Source: Macrolepiota albuminosa (taxonomy: Eukaryota; Basidiomycota; Agaricomycetes; Agaricales; Agaricaceae). From it: a stretch of 64,000 nucleotides of DNA. The stretch's first letter is position 1. Each line of letters begins with the position of its first letter. The stretch spans positions 1,736,001-1,800,000 of the forward strand of contig JAMWFC010000009.1 in the NCBI GenBank assembly GCA_027475525.1. Reading direction: 5' to 3'. This document shows positions 51,467 through 61,439 of this stretch, piece by piece. The notes beneath the pieces are model-generated. The model was not told the DNA's origin. It did no database searches and was given only the letters and a program-made list of their open reading frames with translations. The translations under genes were made by a program, and so were the position numbers.

Positions 51467-53844
51467 ATGTCGTACCCTTACCAGCGTACGACCAGTGAGC
51501 AGCAGCCTCAGAACCCACAGGGTTCTGGAGGAGGGGGGGATCGCCCCCAGCAAAACATTCAGCAGCCTGTAACGACGCCGACTGTGGCGTCGTATCCAGT
51601 GGTGTCCCAGTTTGGGCAGAACCCAGCCCAATTTGGACAACCTCCGCAGTTTTACCCGCCGTTCTTCCAGATGCCGTATTTCCCAGGACCAGCTGGTCCT
51701 GGACAGCAGATGGGGGGACAGGTTATGTGGGGAATGCCAATGCCGATGCAGCAGACGCAGACCCAGAGTGCAAGTACACTCCTCTCGGATGAGAAAGCAC
51801 TAACTGCGCCACAGGTAACACCCATGGACGTGGACGATGACGCGGGGCGCCAACAGCAAGTAAAGAGCGAGGTGGTGCAACCTCGACGACAGCGAGAAAG
51901 GACGCCGCCCCCACAAGAGACGTATAGAAGAGACCGGAGGCGATCGAGGTGGTGCAACCTCGACGACAGCGAGAAAGGACGCCGCCCCCACAAGAGACGT
52001 ATAGAAGAGACCGGAGGCGATCGCCTCCGAGGAGTACTGGGGCACGAGGAGGCGGGCCTCGGGAAATGGTTGGGCGCAGACGGGATGAGCAGGCACCGAG
52101 GACGCAAAATCGAGGTCAACCCCGACCTCGAACACCGCCTCGACGAGCTTCTCCGTCACCCCGTCGTGCACCATCTCCGCGGCGCTTATCGTACGCGGAG
52201 AAAGGAAAAGGAAGAGAGATCGGAACGCCGTCAGAGGTGTTGGACCCTCAGGCAGAGGCAGTCTGGAGACGCCTCATATCTGCCGGCCAGCGAGTGCCAC
52301 CGGAGTCTGCGTTTTTAGTGGATCCGGTGGCTCAGGTGGTGATTACGGGTCTGTTGGATGAGATCGTTATGCTGCAGCAGCGTAACGACAATACTATCAA
52401 AACCTTCACGAACGCTATGAAGAAGCGTCCGTCGTCATCGGAGGAGCTACCTGAGGCAAAACGCCTCAGAGCGCGTGATGCAGGACTGGAAGTTGGGGTG
52501 CGGGAATCTGGAGAACTCACTCCGAGCCCGGCCGAGTTACATGACGAGCTGGTGGAGGTTGACAATAGTTTACGAGGACTGTCCTCGTCAACACATGCGC
52601 CTTCCCAGCAGTCAGGGGCGAAGCGGCAGGATGAGGTGGTCCTGTCGGAAGTGGAGTTCGGAGCGGATGTCCCGCGAGGAGCAGACAGAGTTGTGATGCA
52701 GTTCAGAGCAGTGGTGCAGTTTGAGGCACCACTGAGGGCATATGCGTCCGTGGTCCCCATAAAGGACACGAGGACGGACGCCGAGGTCGAAGGGCGACTC
52801 CTAACGTTGGCTGCGCTCAGTCTGAACAAACCGAGTGACAGGAGTGATTATGGGGAGTCATCGGATGAGACCCCCTCGGAAGGAGAAACCCCTGCTAAAC
52901 GCCGAGTGCGTTTAGACAAGAAACGCAAAAAAGAGGCTCGGAGGAAGCACGAGGCCGCCCGGCAGGCAAAGGTCGATAAAGACCGGGAGGAGCAGGCCAC
53001 AGGCCGTATTCCTGATGGCCTCGGGGTGTTTGTCAGCGGGACGTCGGTGGAGCGTTCCAACTGGTTCTACGGCGGGGCACTCGACCGCCATTTTTATTAC
53101 TCCCGGCTCACCAATACGGTATTTGTGAGCGATGAAGCCTTGGCCGTGAAGACGCACGAGGAAGAAAGGGGAGAGAGGTATTACCATACCTCGAAGGAGT
53201 TGAGTCGAGTGGTACCGCAGGAATTCCCGATGAATCCCCAGCAGTTGCGAAAGCTTTATGAGCTTTCGCAGAACAAGTTCACCTCGGTGTCTCTACGCAC
53301 TGAGGCTTACTATCTGTTGCGCGAGTTTCAGCGCATCAGTATTAATTACTATACGTCAGTGAGGGATAGGACGATGGCTCTGGTGTGTTCACCAGAGTAC
53401 GAGCACATTTCGCCCCCTCTCGATTTATCATCCCATCACATGAACATCGCGGTCATGCCAACCCCAGACGGGTACCTGCAATGGAAGGACCGAGCCGGCA
53501 GACCGTTCTTTACTCTCTCCGGGTTTGACTCCGAAGGTGTACGTTTCACCTTCGATCTGGACAAGCTGGCGCAGAACGTTCTCTACTTCTGTCGACCGGG
53601 GATGATGAATTCGGTATACAGTATCGCAGTAGATAGGGCTTACCGCATTCACTGGCGTACTCTGCTGGGCCATGCCCTGACGCGTGGACTGTCCCCTTCG
53701 GGAAGAGCTCGGGGACGCTTTGCAAGGCTGTTAGCCTTGATTCTCGCGCGTCCTGGGCTGTATCGTGAGGCGGTCGCGGATTACGACGCCGCCAACCCCA
53801 GCAACCCATTCGTACCCATGAGCTGGACTGACGTCCAGTTCTGA
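51467..53844 (+). CDS. third ORF of element 2, uncharacterised
   Basis: As given, two overlapping frames (51467-52318 and 51949-53844) split by an exact 77-bp tandem duplication at 51868-52021; collapsing it yields one ORF of 766 residues starting MSYPYQRTTSEQQPQ. The N third is Q/P/G-rich, then arginine-rich (RRQRERTPPPQETYRRDRRR). A helical block (VTQ-like ITGLLDEIVMLQQRNDN), a KR-rich stretch (RRVRLDKKRKKEARRKHEA) and a globular half (NWFYGGALDRHFYYS, QLRKLYELSQNKFTS, YYLLREFQRISINYY, FTFDLDKLAQNVLYF) follow. It ends TGA at 53842. No known domain is recognised. It has homologous blocks in element 4, so it is a family gene and not chance. Confidence 0.8.
51868..52021. repeat. exact 77-bp tandem duplication
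   Basis: 51868-51944 and 51945-52021 are identical. It shifts the third ORF; with one copy the frames before and after agree (405 bp, a multiple of three, between the two start points). Confidence 0.95.
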
Positions 53845-54399
53845 CCCCCGTACTTCGACGTGGCTAATGCCGTCAACATCACCGATGCTGACGTGCTACG
53901 GGCTATGATAGCCAACCGCGTACCTATCGAGTGGGTGGACCACGCCTATACCTTCGGTGTGGTCTACCTCGAAAACCAATTCCTTGCAGCCACAGCCTCC
54001 ATTGACCAGTTCCGTGAGGTCGACAATGAACGTCATCGTCGACTGGACCTCTATGGAGAGCCCACAGCCATTTCACGGTGGGACGATTGGCGATTGCCCA
54101 CGGACGATGATATGATTCGTCTCCACGCACTGCTCGCCCGCGAATCCGATCAAGGTCATGAGTACCTTGAAAGTGGACTATATTATCCGGTGGGGATGAA
54201 CCCCAACCGTCGAGACTTATGGCAACGCCGCTCTCGACACGGGCCCTATCCCCCCTCTCCGTCACACCCTTCCACGTCAGTTCAGGCTCCTACAGCCTCA
54301 ACATCGTCGGGTCCTGTCGCCTCATCATCCTCGGTTAACGTCGACACTGAGATGAGGATTGATACGGCTCGCGAGTTGTCGCGTCCGCCGTCTGCGTGA
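53845..54399 (+). CDS. third ORF of element 2, C-terminal continuation after TGA
   Basis: In frame with the third ORF; the first start codon is at 53860. About 179 residues: ADVLRAMIANRVPIEWVDHA, YTFGVVYLENQFLAATASID, SGLYYPVGMNPNRRDLW and a serine/threonine-rich tail. Element 4 reads through the equivalent of the TGA (53842) into the matching DWVDHTYTY..FLEQQF block, so this is probably the natural C terminus of one protein of roughly 950 residues. Confidence 0.75.
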   Translation, partial: PPYFDVANAVNITDADVLRAMIANRVPIEWVDHAYTFGVVYLENQFLAATASIDQFREVDNERHRRLDLYGEPTAISRWDDWRLPTDDDMIRLHALLARESDQGHEYLESGLYYPVGMNPNRRDLWQRRSRHGPYPPSPSHPSTSVQAPTASTSSGPVASSSSVNVDTEMRIDTARELSRPPSA

Positions 54400-54591
54400 A
54401 TTTCGTAGGCGGCTCATCTCCTTTTCAATTCATACTGTCGGTTAACGTCGGCGTTGTATTTTTTGACAGATGACTTGGACATTTTTGAGCCGTGGAGGAT
54501 CAGCGATCCTCCACATTGACTTAATTAGTGACCCGGACAAAAACGTGTTCCTCCTTACATCGAGACTGGTTACCAGTCTCAAAGGGGGGCA
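54400..54591 (+). promoter_or_regulatory. 3' untranslated region and polypurine tract of element 2
   Basis: Noncoding. AAAGGGGGGCA at 54581-54591 directly precedes the 3' LTR. The junction CTCAAAGGGGGGCATGTAAC resembles CTCATTTGGGGGTATGTAAT of element 4. Confidence 0.8.
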
Positions 54592-54782
54592 TGTAACAGA
54601 TAATACTTAGTTAGTTAATTAATATACACTTATATTAATTAATTATTATTACTCTACATACATGCTGGCTGCCTTACATAAGGCAGCCAATTTTACTGTC
54701 ATACTCGTAGTACTAGAATCGAATACCGATCTGGTTCTGCTGGTGTGACCGTAAGGCTACCTCTATACTTGACACTGTTTCA
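54592..54782 (+). repeat. 3' LTR of element 2
   Basis: 191 bp, no difference from 43683-43873 found by eye. Followed by the target duplication GTTGA. Confidence 0.97.
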
Positions 54783-55080
54783 GTTGAGCGTTCTTAGAAA
54801 TGTGACCATGTGCTAGTCACGTTGACATCAGTAGATGCCCCTGATGATATAATCAAATCGTTGGTGCACCTGCTTATATAAAGTGGTCATGCATGATAAA
54901 AACACGTGTTGAGTCAAGCGTTCTCAAGTCACGTGGTCACGTGCTAGTCACATTGATGTCAGCTGGTTTAGTAATCAAATCGTTGGTGCACCTGCTTATA
55001 TAACGTTGTCACGTGTAATTAAGCATGTGCTTACGTCAACCGTTTAACGTGTCAGCGGTTGAACATGTCAACACGTGTAT
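54783..55080. repeat. two-unit direct repeat with CACGTG motifs and TATA boxes
   Basis: Units near 54783-54905 and 54906-55030 share TAATCAAATCGTTGGTGCAC followed by CTGCTTATATAA and a TCA(C/A)GTGCTAGTCAC block. Several CACGTG/ACACGTG E-box-like sites occur here and in the left flank of element 2 (43650-43676). This looks like an LTR-type or promoter-type regulatory repeat into which element 2 jumped. Confidence 0.6.
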
Positions 55081-55896
55081 ATTATCATGGATATGTGGAG
55101 CATATGGGAACTAAGTTGGCTGGTGTGGGTTTTGGAATGTTGGAAACACAGCAAGAAATATATTGGGTGCTGGAACTACAACATACAAGTTACAGGACAG
55201 GGACCTGTGTCTATGGCATAGCATAACGAAGTGATGATTGAGGCACAAAACGTGTCATGACAAAATTGAACATGTGGTCAGCAGAAGTGCTGATGGAAGG
55301 CAGTCGTGCGTCCAAACAGGCTGCCGCTGTTGACCGTGCACATAAATGCAAGGCGTCGTAAGAGAGAGGAAGGGAATAAACATGAGTACAAGAGCCACAA
55401 AAGGATTCTGAGACAGCCGGGATGTCTCAGATGTGTCCAAGTATGGGAATTCAGTGGAAGTTGCCGTTGTTCCACGTGATCAGAGGGATGAGGAGGATTG
55501 GTGAACAACGAGGACAGGAGGCCTGTTTAAGACTACGTGCCCAGGCAGTCTGTGGCAAGAGGGAATGAGCACACAGAGATAGAGGTGCAGACAAATGATC
55601 AGTGTGGGGGGGAAAACAAAGAGTTTACCCCGCATGATTGGCTAAGAATGGAAGCAAGTAGTGGAGATCATGGTCCAATGGGGTGGGAAGCGAAAAGAAG
55701 TAGGCTTCTCCAGGTGATCGGATCTCAGGAAGTGCAAAGAGAGCTCGGATCAGTGGATCAGCAAGGCTGATCATGATCAAGCCAAGAAGAAGCTTGACAT
55801 CATTGATACGTCGTGCAAAATAAAGGCATTGAACAAGTTTATGGCATGCAGCCAGCAGGTTTATTGACCTATGAAGTAGCTACAAATATATTGTAA
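55081..55896. other. unassigned sequence
   Basis: No domain or RNA recognised. An open frame at 55537-55770 (plus) is short and lacks recognisable features. Repeated GATCAG/TGATCA motifs occur near 55590-55780. Confidence 0.35.
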
Positions 55897-56720
55897 CTAT
55901 AAAGTAGCCTCAATAGCACTGTCTATTGCATCATTCTTGGGATCCGGCCCAGGGATTTCAACATCTGGGCTTTCAACGGCTGGCTGGGAAAACAGAGCAA
56001 GTAAGTGCGAGACGGAGCAGAATAAGTGGGGAAGATGGACCAATTTGGAAGGGGAACCAACTTGGAGCTCTCTGATACAGATCTCCACATCGGAGAGAGC
56101 TTGCTTGTCAAGGGCAGTCTGGACAGCCTCACAGCGTGCAATAAGTTGCTTGCAGTGCTGCTGAGCCATGTCTAAGGCAAAAAGTTGTTGGCAAGCGGTC
56201 ATTAGTCTTGCACTTGACAGGATGAGGGGATGACAAACTCATCATTTCCACATTACTATCACGCTCTTGACAACAGTCATGAGCACGATGAGCCTCATCA
56301 CGGCGGCAGGTCTGGAAAGGAAGGGAGAATTAGAAAAGAAGGGGATGGGGAGAAATGCAAAGAGTGACCTCAGCACGCTCTTTAGCTGCAGCTTCTTTGG
56401 CAGCTTCTTTGGAACGCTTGTCATTAATTACTTTCAAGATGCTGTCTGCAAAGATAACCCAATTTTTGATGTTGGAAGAAGACTGAGCAAGGTGACGCTT
56501 GATGCGGTCCTGGACTTTATAGAGAACCTCATAGAGACCACACTGCTCAGCAATGGCAGGGAAGTCCGAGTGATCAACAAAGACCTGTGGACAATGTGCA
56601 AAAAGTTAAATTTGGAACAAAAGCCAGAAATAGACATGACACACAAGTTCAGCAGCTCTGAGATGCCAGGACACTAGGGTAGAGGACTCTTTTGCGAGAG
56701 CTTCCTCATAAAGGCGGGTG
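55897..56720 (-). pseudogene. spliced uncharacterised gene fragment
   Basis: The minus strand begins abruptly next to an LTR scrap: LYEEALAKESSTLVSWHLRA, an intron of 60 nt (56644-56585, GTGTGT...CCACAG, phase 0), VFVDHSDFPAIAEQCGLYEV, DRIKRHLAQSSSNIKNWVIF, KEAAKEAAAKERAE, a 57-nt intron (56368-56312, GTCACT...TTTCCAG), TCRRDEAHRAHDCCQERD. A further open frame at 56202-55897 (MTACQQLFALDMAQQH) may be the last exon, but I could not find a splice that joins it in frame. The protein would be helical, charged and soluble. Not recognised; the 5' end is missing. Confidence 0.4.
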
Positions 56721-56739
56721 ACTCACACCAAGTACTATA
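56721..56739 (+). repeat. terminal stub of LTR family C
   Basis: ACTCACACCAAGTACTATA matches the end of the LTR at 39509-40332 (ACTCACACCAAGTACTACA). It is followed by CTGT (56740-56743), the same four bases that precede the left LTR at 39505-39508. So it marks the right border of the insertion in KDZ; the rest of this LTR is missing. Confidence 0.65.
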
Positions 56740-58340
56740 CTGTTGGCTGTTCCTTTGTGTGCTTGAGATAGTAGGTGAGCTCATCCCTTCTGGCCATCAT
56801 ACCACCACCTTCTAAATGCCATATATTATGAGCAGGATTAGAATGTCAGATGTGATTTGCTTTGAAGTTGCCATCCATCATTAAAGAATAATTGAACTTT
56901 TACTGGACAGGATCTTCTTTACAGTTGGATGGAAGATTGACTCCTGGTTGGGGACAAGTTGGACAGAATATTGCAAGTTTACCACGGTCCAGCGCCATGG
57001 GATGCCTCGATTCATCATGTCCAAAGCCTGCCCACTTCAACTTCTTCAGCCATCACCATGAATGAGAAATTTGTTGTAGCTTGCAGTAAAGATTATCCAC
57101 CTCACCAGAAGATGCAATTGAGGAAGTTATTCTTGCAATTTTCTGCCAGTACTGGTAGCAGATGCTTTGCACTCTAGATTTGTCAGACAGAAGTTGTCCA
57201 GCACAGCCATTGTAAAATATGTTTGTGTCTGATCAAATATACTGGAGACCAGCTGTGAGCAGATGGTATCCTTTACCAAGACATCCATTCCAAAACACTT
57301 ACATTAAATGACAGTGATGTAGTGTACTCCAGTTGTGTGAACAATCCATTGTACTGAATTCCCAAAACAATTATATTTGTCCATACAAAACCTGTTTGTG
57401 GCTGGCCAATCTTCTGGAATATCTTTTATTGGCACATTATTCTCTGGCTCCTGTTGCTCTTCCTCTTCCATGATTTGATCAAGGCTGGTATCCTGAAGTC
57501 TGCTCAAAAAATCTGAAGTCATGGACAGATGTACTGCTAGATGTCCCAGGTCATTATCTGCTGATGGAAGTTAAACATCTATTTGATATTCAAGTCGTAG
57601 AAACTCTTGCTACTGAATATTCTTTTTCCGCTCATGGTCCTCAAGAGCCCTGACCCTGACCTTCCCTTGATGACAGTTTGCATGCAATGAATTGTGTTGG
57701 ATATAGAAATACCCTCCAGTATCCAACATATTCATTGGTTGGAAATACCTACCATTCTATACTTCAGGTTAGTAAAACAGGTTGGAGTAGTGCATGCAGC
57801 AAAAACATCTAAGACAGAATATTCTTGATCCAATGCACTCACAGCATTGCCATTGTGCCAGGTAATGGTCAAGACAAGCAAGGCAATCAGTAAATGTCAT
57901 TCATTGATTCACAACCAAGCAATCTATTGAGCAACTGTGGAACATAGTTGATGAAGTTGTTAAGATAATCTGCCTATGTCTATGTATGAACTTGAATAAT
58001 TTGCTCTCAATAATAGCATACATTCAAATCACCTTTACATGTCTTATAAATACAGGCATTGTATCATCTATATCATCTACCATTAGATTATTGTCCAAGT
58101 GTGCAAAGTTATCATCATCTGGAAATGCCGCAGGTAGTGCACCAGTTACAATGGGAATGGGACCCAGTGGTAGCTGTTGTATTATGAGTGTTGTATTATG
58201 AGGACGTATTCTGAGTGAGTTGTGTTCTTTTCTCAGCAAATGGGATGAGGTCCCTTTGCCTGATGACTGTTGTTTTTAGTCACTTGTGTTTCTTCAGAGA
58301 GTTCAGATTCATGATCAAATATCTATAGCCAGGACTTAGC
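56740..58340 (-). pseudogene. KDZ transposase, N-terminal half with CxC2-like cysteine cluster
   Basis: From about 58340 leftwards: HESELSEETQVTKNNSHQAK, RPHNTTLIIQQLPLGPIP, FPDDDNFAHLDNNLMVDDID, an intron (GTAAAG...CATAGGCAG near 58040), then a cysteine cluster (CLACLD, QCCECIG, FCLRCFCCMHYS), FQPMNMLDTGGYFYIQHNS, MTSDFLSRLQDTSLDQIMEE, DIPEDWPATNRFCMDKYNCF, KLKWAGFGH and CPTCPQPGVNLPSNC, to KEQPT at the insertion point. The cluster and following blocks are those of basidiomycete KDZ transposases. Stops and indels show decay. The C-terminal half is at 38045-39508. Confidence 0.88.
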
Positions 58341-58428
58341 TATTGTACTGGAGATCCAACAAGACCACTCATCAATATCAGCAATATGCTCCAATTTGGA
58401 CAGGTCAGATACCACAGACAGCAGACCA

Positions 58429-58785
58429 TACTATTCCACCCCTATAGCTCGGAGTCCCCTCTGAGTCAGACAAAACAATGTTTTACCACAGCCAGCCATC
58501 CTAAGTACTTCAAACAAGACATGCAACATAATAAAACATACCTAATGTGTTTCCAACTTAGTCCGGGGTGAGACAAGGTCTCATTGCTAAGTCCCTTGGT
58601 GGGGAATGGTGAAGCCAGTTGTCACGCCTACTGAGTCAGCAGCAAAGCGGAGTCTAAAATTCTCTCATGTCTTGTTGAAACTTGAAAGCACTGATACAGC
58701 GGAGTGTGAATTCAGCATCTTACTAAGGTGTGACGCCTTTGTGACATCCGACTCAGAGGGGACTCCGAGCTATAGAGGAATAGTA
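58429..58785. repeat. inverted repeat between two divergent genes
   Basis: CTATAGCTCGGAGTCCCCTC (part of a 26-bp perfect arm, 58442-58467) recurs inverted at 58750-58775; the outer TACTATTCC also pairs (58429-58437 and 58777-58785). The arms enclose about 280 bp. It lies just upstream of the KDZ N terminus and of the plus-strand gene at 58931. It could be terminal repeats of a small element or of the KDZ transposon. Confidence 0.7.
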
Positions 58786-58930
58786 TCTGTTGATGACAAA
58801 CGGAATTTGTCTGTTATCAACGGACACTGAATGGAAATGTATATTTTATCATGTGATCCTTTGGTTGAGAACTGTGTGGTTGGAGAAAATTATATTGTCT
58901 ACAAACATGTCTGCCCTCCTGCAACTGCTT

Positions 58931-60899
58931 GAACTAATATTTTCACCAAAGAAAAGATGAGTGGAACCAATATTTACAGCAGAAGAAAGATCTATCTTTG
59001 AACCATACAAGGAACTCTACTGCTCTCCAACTACTCCTCAAGCTCAGACTGCTATCTTGAAGGATAGAATCCTAACAGATATCTTCAACTACTGGGCCAC
59101 CAAGGAGACAGAGCCAAAGACAGAGGAAGAGTGGGCAGAGAGAATCAAAGTAGATACAGCAACTCATTGCAAAGAACTAGACATCATTTGTTTGAATAGA
59201 AGGTTGTCCAGTATATCAAGAATTGCTGGTGTCCTTATTACTAGCATAAAGATCCAAAGGTGCTCCTGAAAACTTCACTGTGAGATGTTGTCTGACAGAC
59301 AATGGCAAAGGAGATAAACAAGAAGATCCAGAACTTGTTGAGGGGTAATGCCTTGGGATTGGACACATTTGCACAATATAATGTGGCTGTCAAAAATGTT
59401 ATGCATCAACTCACACTGCAGGAGGAAAGTTGTTTATGGAAGCTGGCAGCAGAATGGAGCGAAAAAGGAAATCTGCCAGAAATTCAGTGCAAGTTGGTAC
59501 TCCATTTGTCTCCCATCTGTCTCCCATCCATCCTCTATTCATTGTACATCTGTCCACTTGATTCCACTTTCTAATGGTTGTCTCTTCAGGAAAGCCCAAA
59601 AGCATGGTTTGAAGCATGTAGACAATGCAGATGTGCTTTGATTTAGAGAGATGTGCATGTTGAGTTGGACTGTTGTTGGTTGGTATGCAGATGAAGGCAT
59701 GACTATTAGAATGTATGTGGTGCCATCATTCTTTAAACAATTTTGACACTAATTATAGTCATGACAATATGTCATACTTGATCTATGCTACCTACCTTCC
59801 AAGACTCCTTTCCTGACCTTGTTAGTGACCTCAACAAAAAGATGATGGATTACATGTCTGCTCTTCTTGGTAGAGACATGTTGTCCAACATGCAATCACT
59901 CCATGATTTGATTCCTCTTATCCTTAAATGCCATGACCTCATTCTTGATCTGGATAGGGATGGATTCCCAATATTACCAGCAGATCCAGGACCAAATATA
60001 TTTCAAACTTGGGCAGAATTGGAAATGCTTGTCTGGGACTATCTAAATACTCATTACAGTGAATCCTAGTTTTCTCCACCTTTGCTCATCATCTGATCAC
60101 TGTCAGAAATTGTGTCTGGTTACTGCTATGAATCTGCTCCTTACAAAGCAGTGAAGACCAATGATCAGCAATTCATACATTCAAGGTATCTTCCAGAGGG
60201 TCTGATATTTCAAGATCTCCATGATTTTAGTCAGCCTGAGCTATTGCATCTGCTGAACTTCTGAAGAGACCATCAAGGACAGTATAGATCCGGTGACACC
60301 TTCTGCTGGACAGTTCATCTCAACCGTCACAAGCAGCTAGTAGCTGCCGAGTACAGCACTCAAGCTAATCATGAAAAAAATGCAGCAGCAGCAGCAGCAT
60401 GTAAGGCTACATGCAAAAATGAAGGGAAAAATTGGAAACAGAGGCCAACACCATCAGCGGTAGTCAATGGCAACAGTAGGACCATTGCTAATAATGGAGC
60501 CACTGATGGTGGATCCACTTTAGTCACTGGATGTGGAGCCAACTTGGAGTGGCAACTGGGGCCTACACTTCCTTTGTCACCTAGTGTACCACACACACCA
60601 CTGCCTGACTTACAGAAAGAACCCCCTGTCTTGCACTCACTGCACACTCCACAGCCTCAGCACCACAACAGATCCACGGTTCACAACAAAGCTTCCGCTC
60701 ACAACGAGTCCACTCACAATGAATTTGCTCATGATGAATGTGGTGATGATACAGCAGTGGTAGATGCCACTACCATCTATCTCTTACAACAAAGAAGATG
60801 GAGCCATCCAGACCCTCCAATTAATAGCTCTAGTAATGGTTCCCCTAGAAATAGTGTCAAGAAGGGTGCTCAGCATTCTTCAAGATGAGGACAATGACC
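58931..60899 (+). pseudogene. uncharacterised agaricomycete-type gene, degraded or multi-exon
   Basis: Plus-strand coding blocks in several frames: EPIFTAEERSIFEPYKELY, RILTDIFNYWATKETEPKTE, GLDTFAQYNVAVKNVMHQL, LAAEWSEKGNLPEIQCK, FPDLVSDLNKKMMDYMSALL, LDLDRDGFPILPADPG, HSRYLPEGLIFQDLHDFSQP and a serine/histidine/asparagine-rich tail ending at 60888. The block order recalls a large uncharacterised family in mushroom genomes (from memory; function unknown). Stops between blocks could be introns or decay. It is head to head with the KDZ gene. Confidence 0.5.
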
Positions 60900-61439
60900 A
60901 ATTTGAAGATGAGGGAAGGCTGGCAATACAAAACCAAAAGAAGTGCAAGGCATTGCCTAATCAATTGTCAACAAATTCCAAGTGATCCCACAAGTCTCAA
61001 GCACAAATGTTACAGGAGGATGCAGCTTAATACATTGATATGTCTACACCAGCAAAAAGGAGTAGCAGCCGCATTAAGGTCATTTGACCAGCCTGCCATC
61101 ATTGATGTGAGGAAGGGGGAAAGTTACATTACATTTTTGTAAACTAGAGTATTACAAAAATGTAGCAATGTCTATCATAATGAAAAAAAATTGTGCAATA
61201 ATAAACTGTCCATCTTTACTTGTCTTCTGTTGTCTTCCGTCTCTCAGTAAGCCAACTAGATGATTGGGTCCATTGCACTAGCAGCTGACTACTTCAGAAG
61301 TTGCTGTGAGCCCATCCCCTTGGGCCAGGAAGAGGGTCCTCAGCAGGGACTGGCCATGGGACAGAAGATGGTTGAGGGGGTGACAGAGATGTTCATGCAG
61401 GAGATGTCCATGAGGATGTTTGTTGAAGTGGGGATGGAG
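60900..61439. other. intergenic, AT-rich
   Basis: No supported gene. Short open frames (60885-61142, 61260-61448) lack recognisable features. Confidence 0.35.

Larger units (their letters stand above)
43683..54782 (+). mobile_element. Ty3/gypsy chromovirus element 2, full length
   Basis: 11.1-kb element with 191-bp LTRs that look identical (43683-43873 and 54592-54782), TG...CA ends and a perfect GTTGA target duplication (43678-43682 and 54783-54787). Order: gag-protease, pol (RT, RNase H, integrase, chromodomain), then a long third ORF and a polypurine tract. All in-frame interruptions are TGA (47297, 47738, 50741, 53842); the first has a leaky-stop context conserved in element 4. The youngest element in the window together with copia. 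Confidence 0.97.

Noticed and set aside
47297..53844. TGA read as tryptophan (altered code) in element 2
   Set aside because: TGG is used normally, and element 4 shows arginine at one of the sites. Leaky readthrough at the first site plus CGA decay elsewhere explains the pattern better.
51467..54399. Envelope gene in element 2
   Set aside because: No signal peptide, transmembrane segment or fusion-like motif is visible; the protein is Q/P- and R-rich with a soluble C half.
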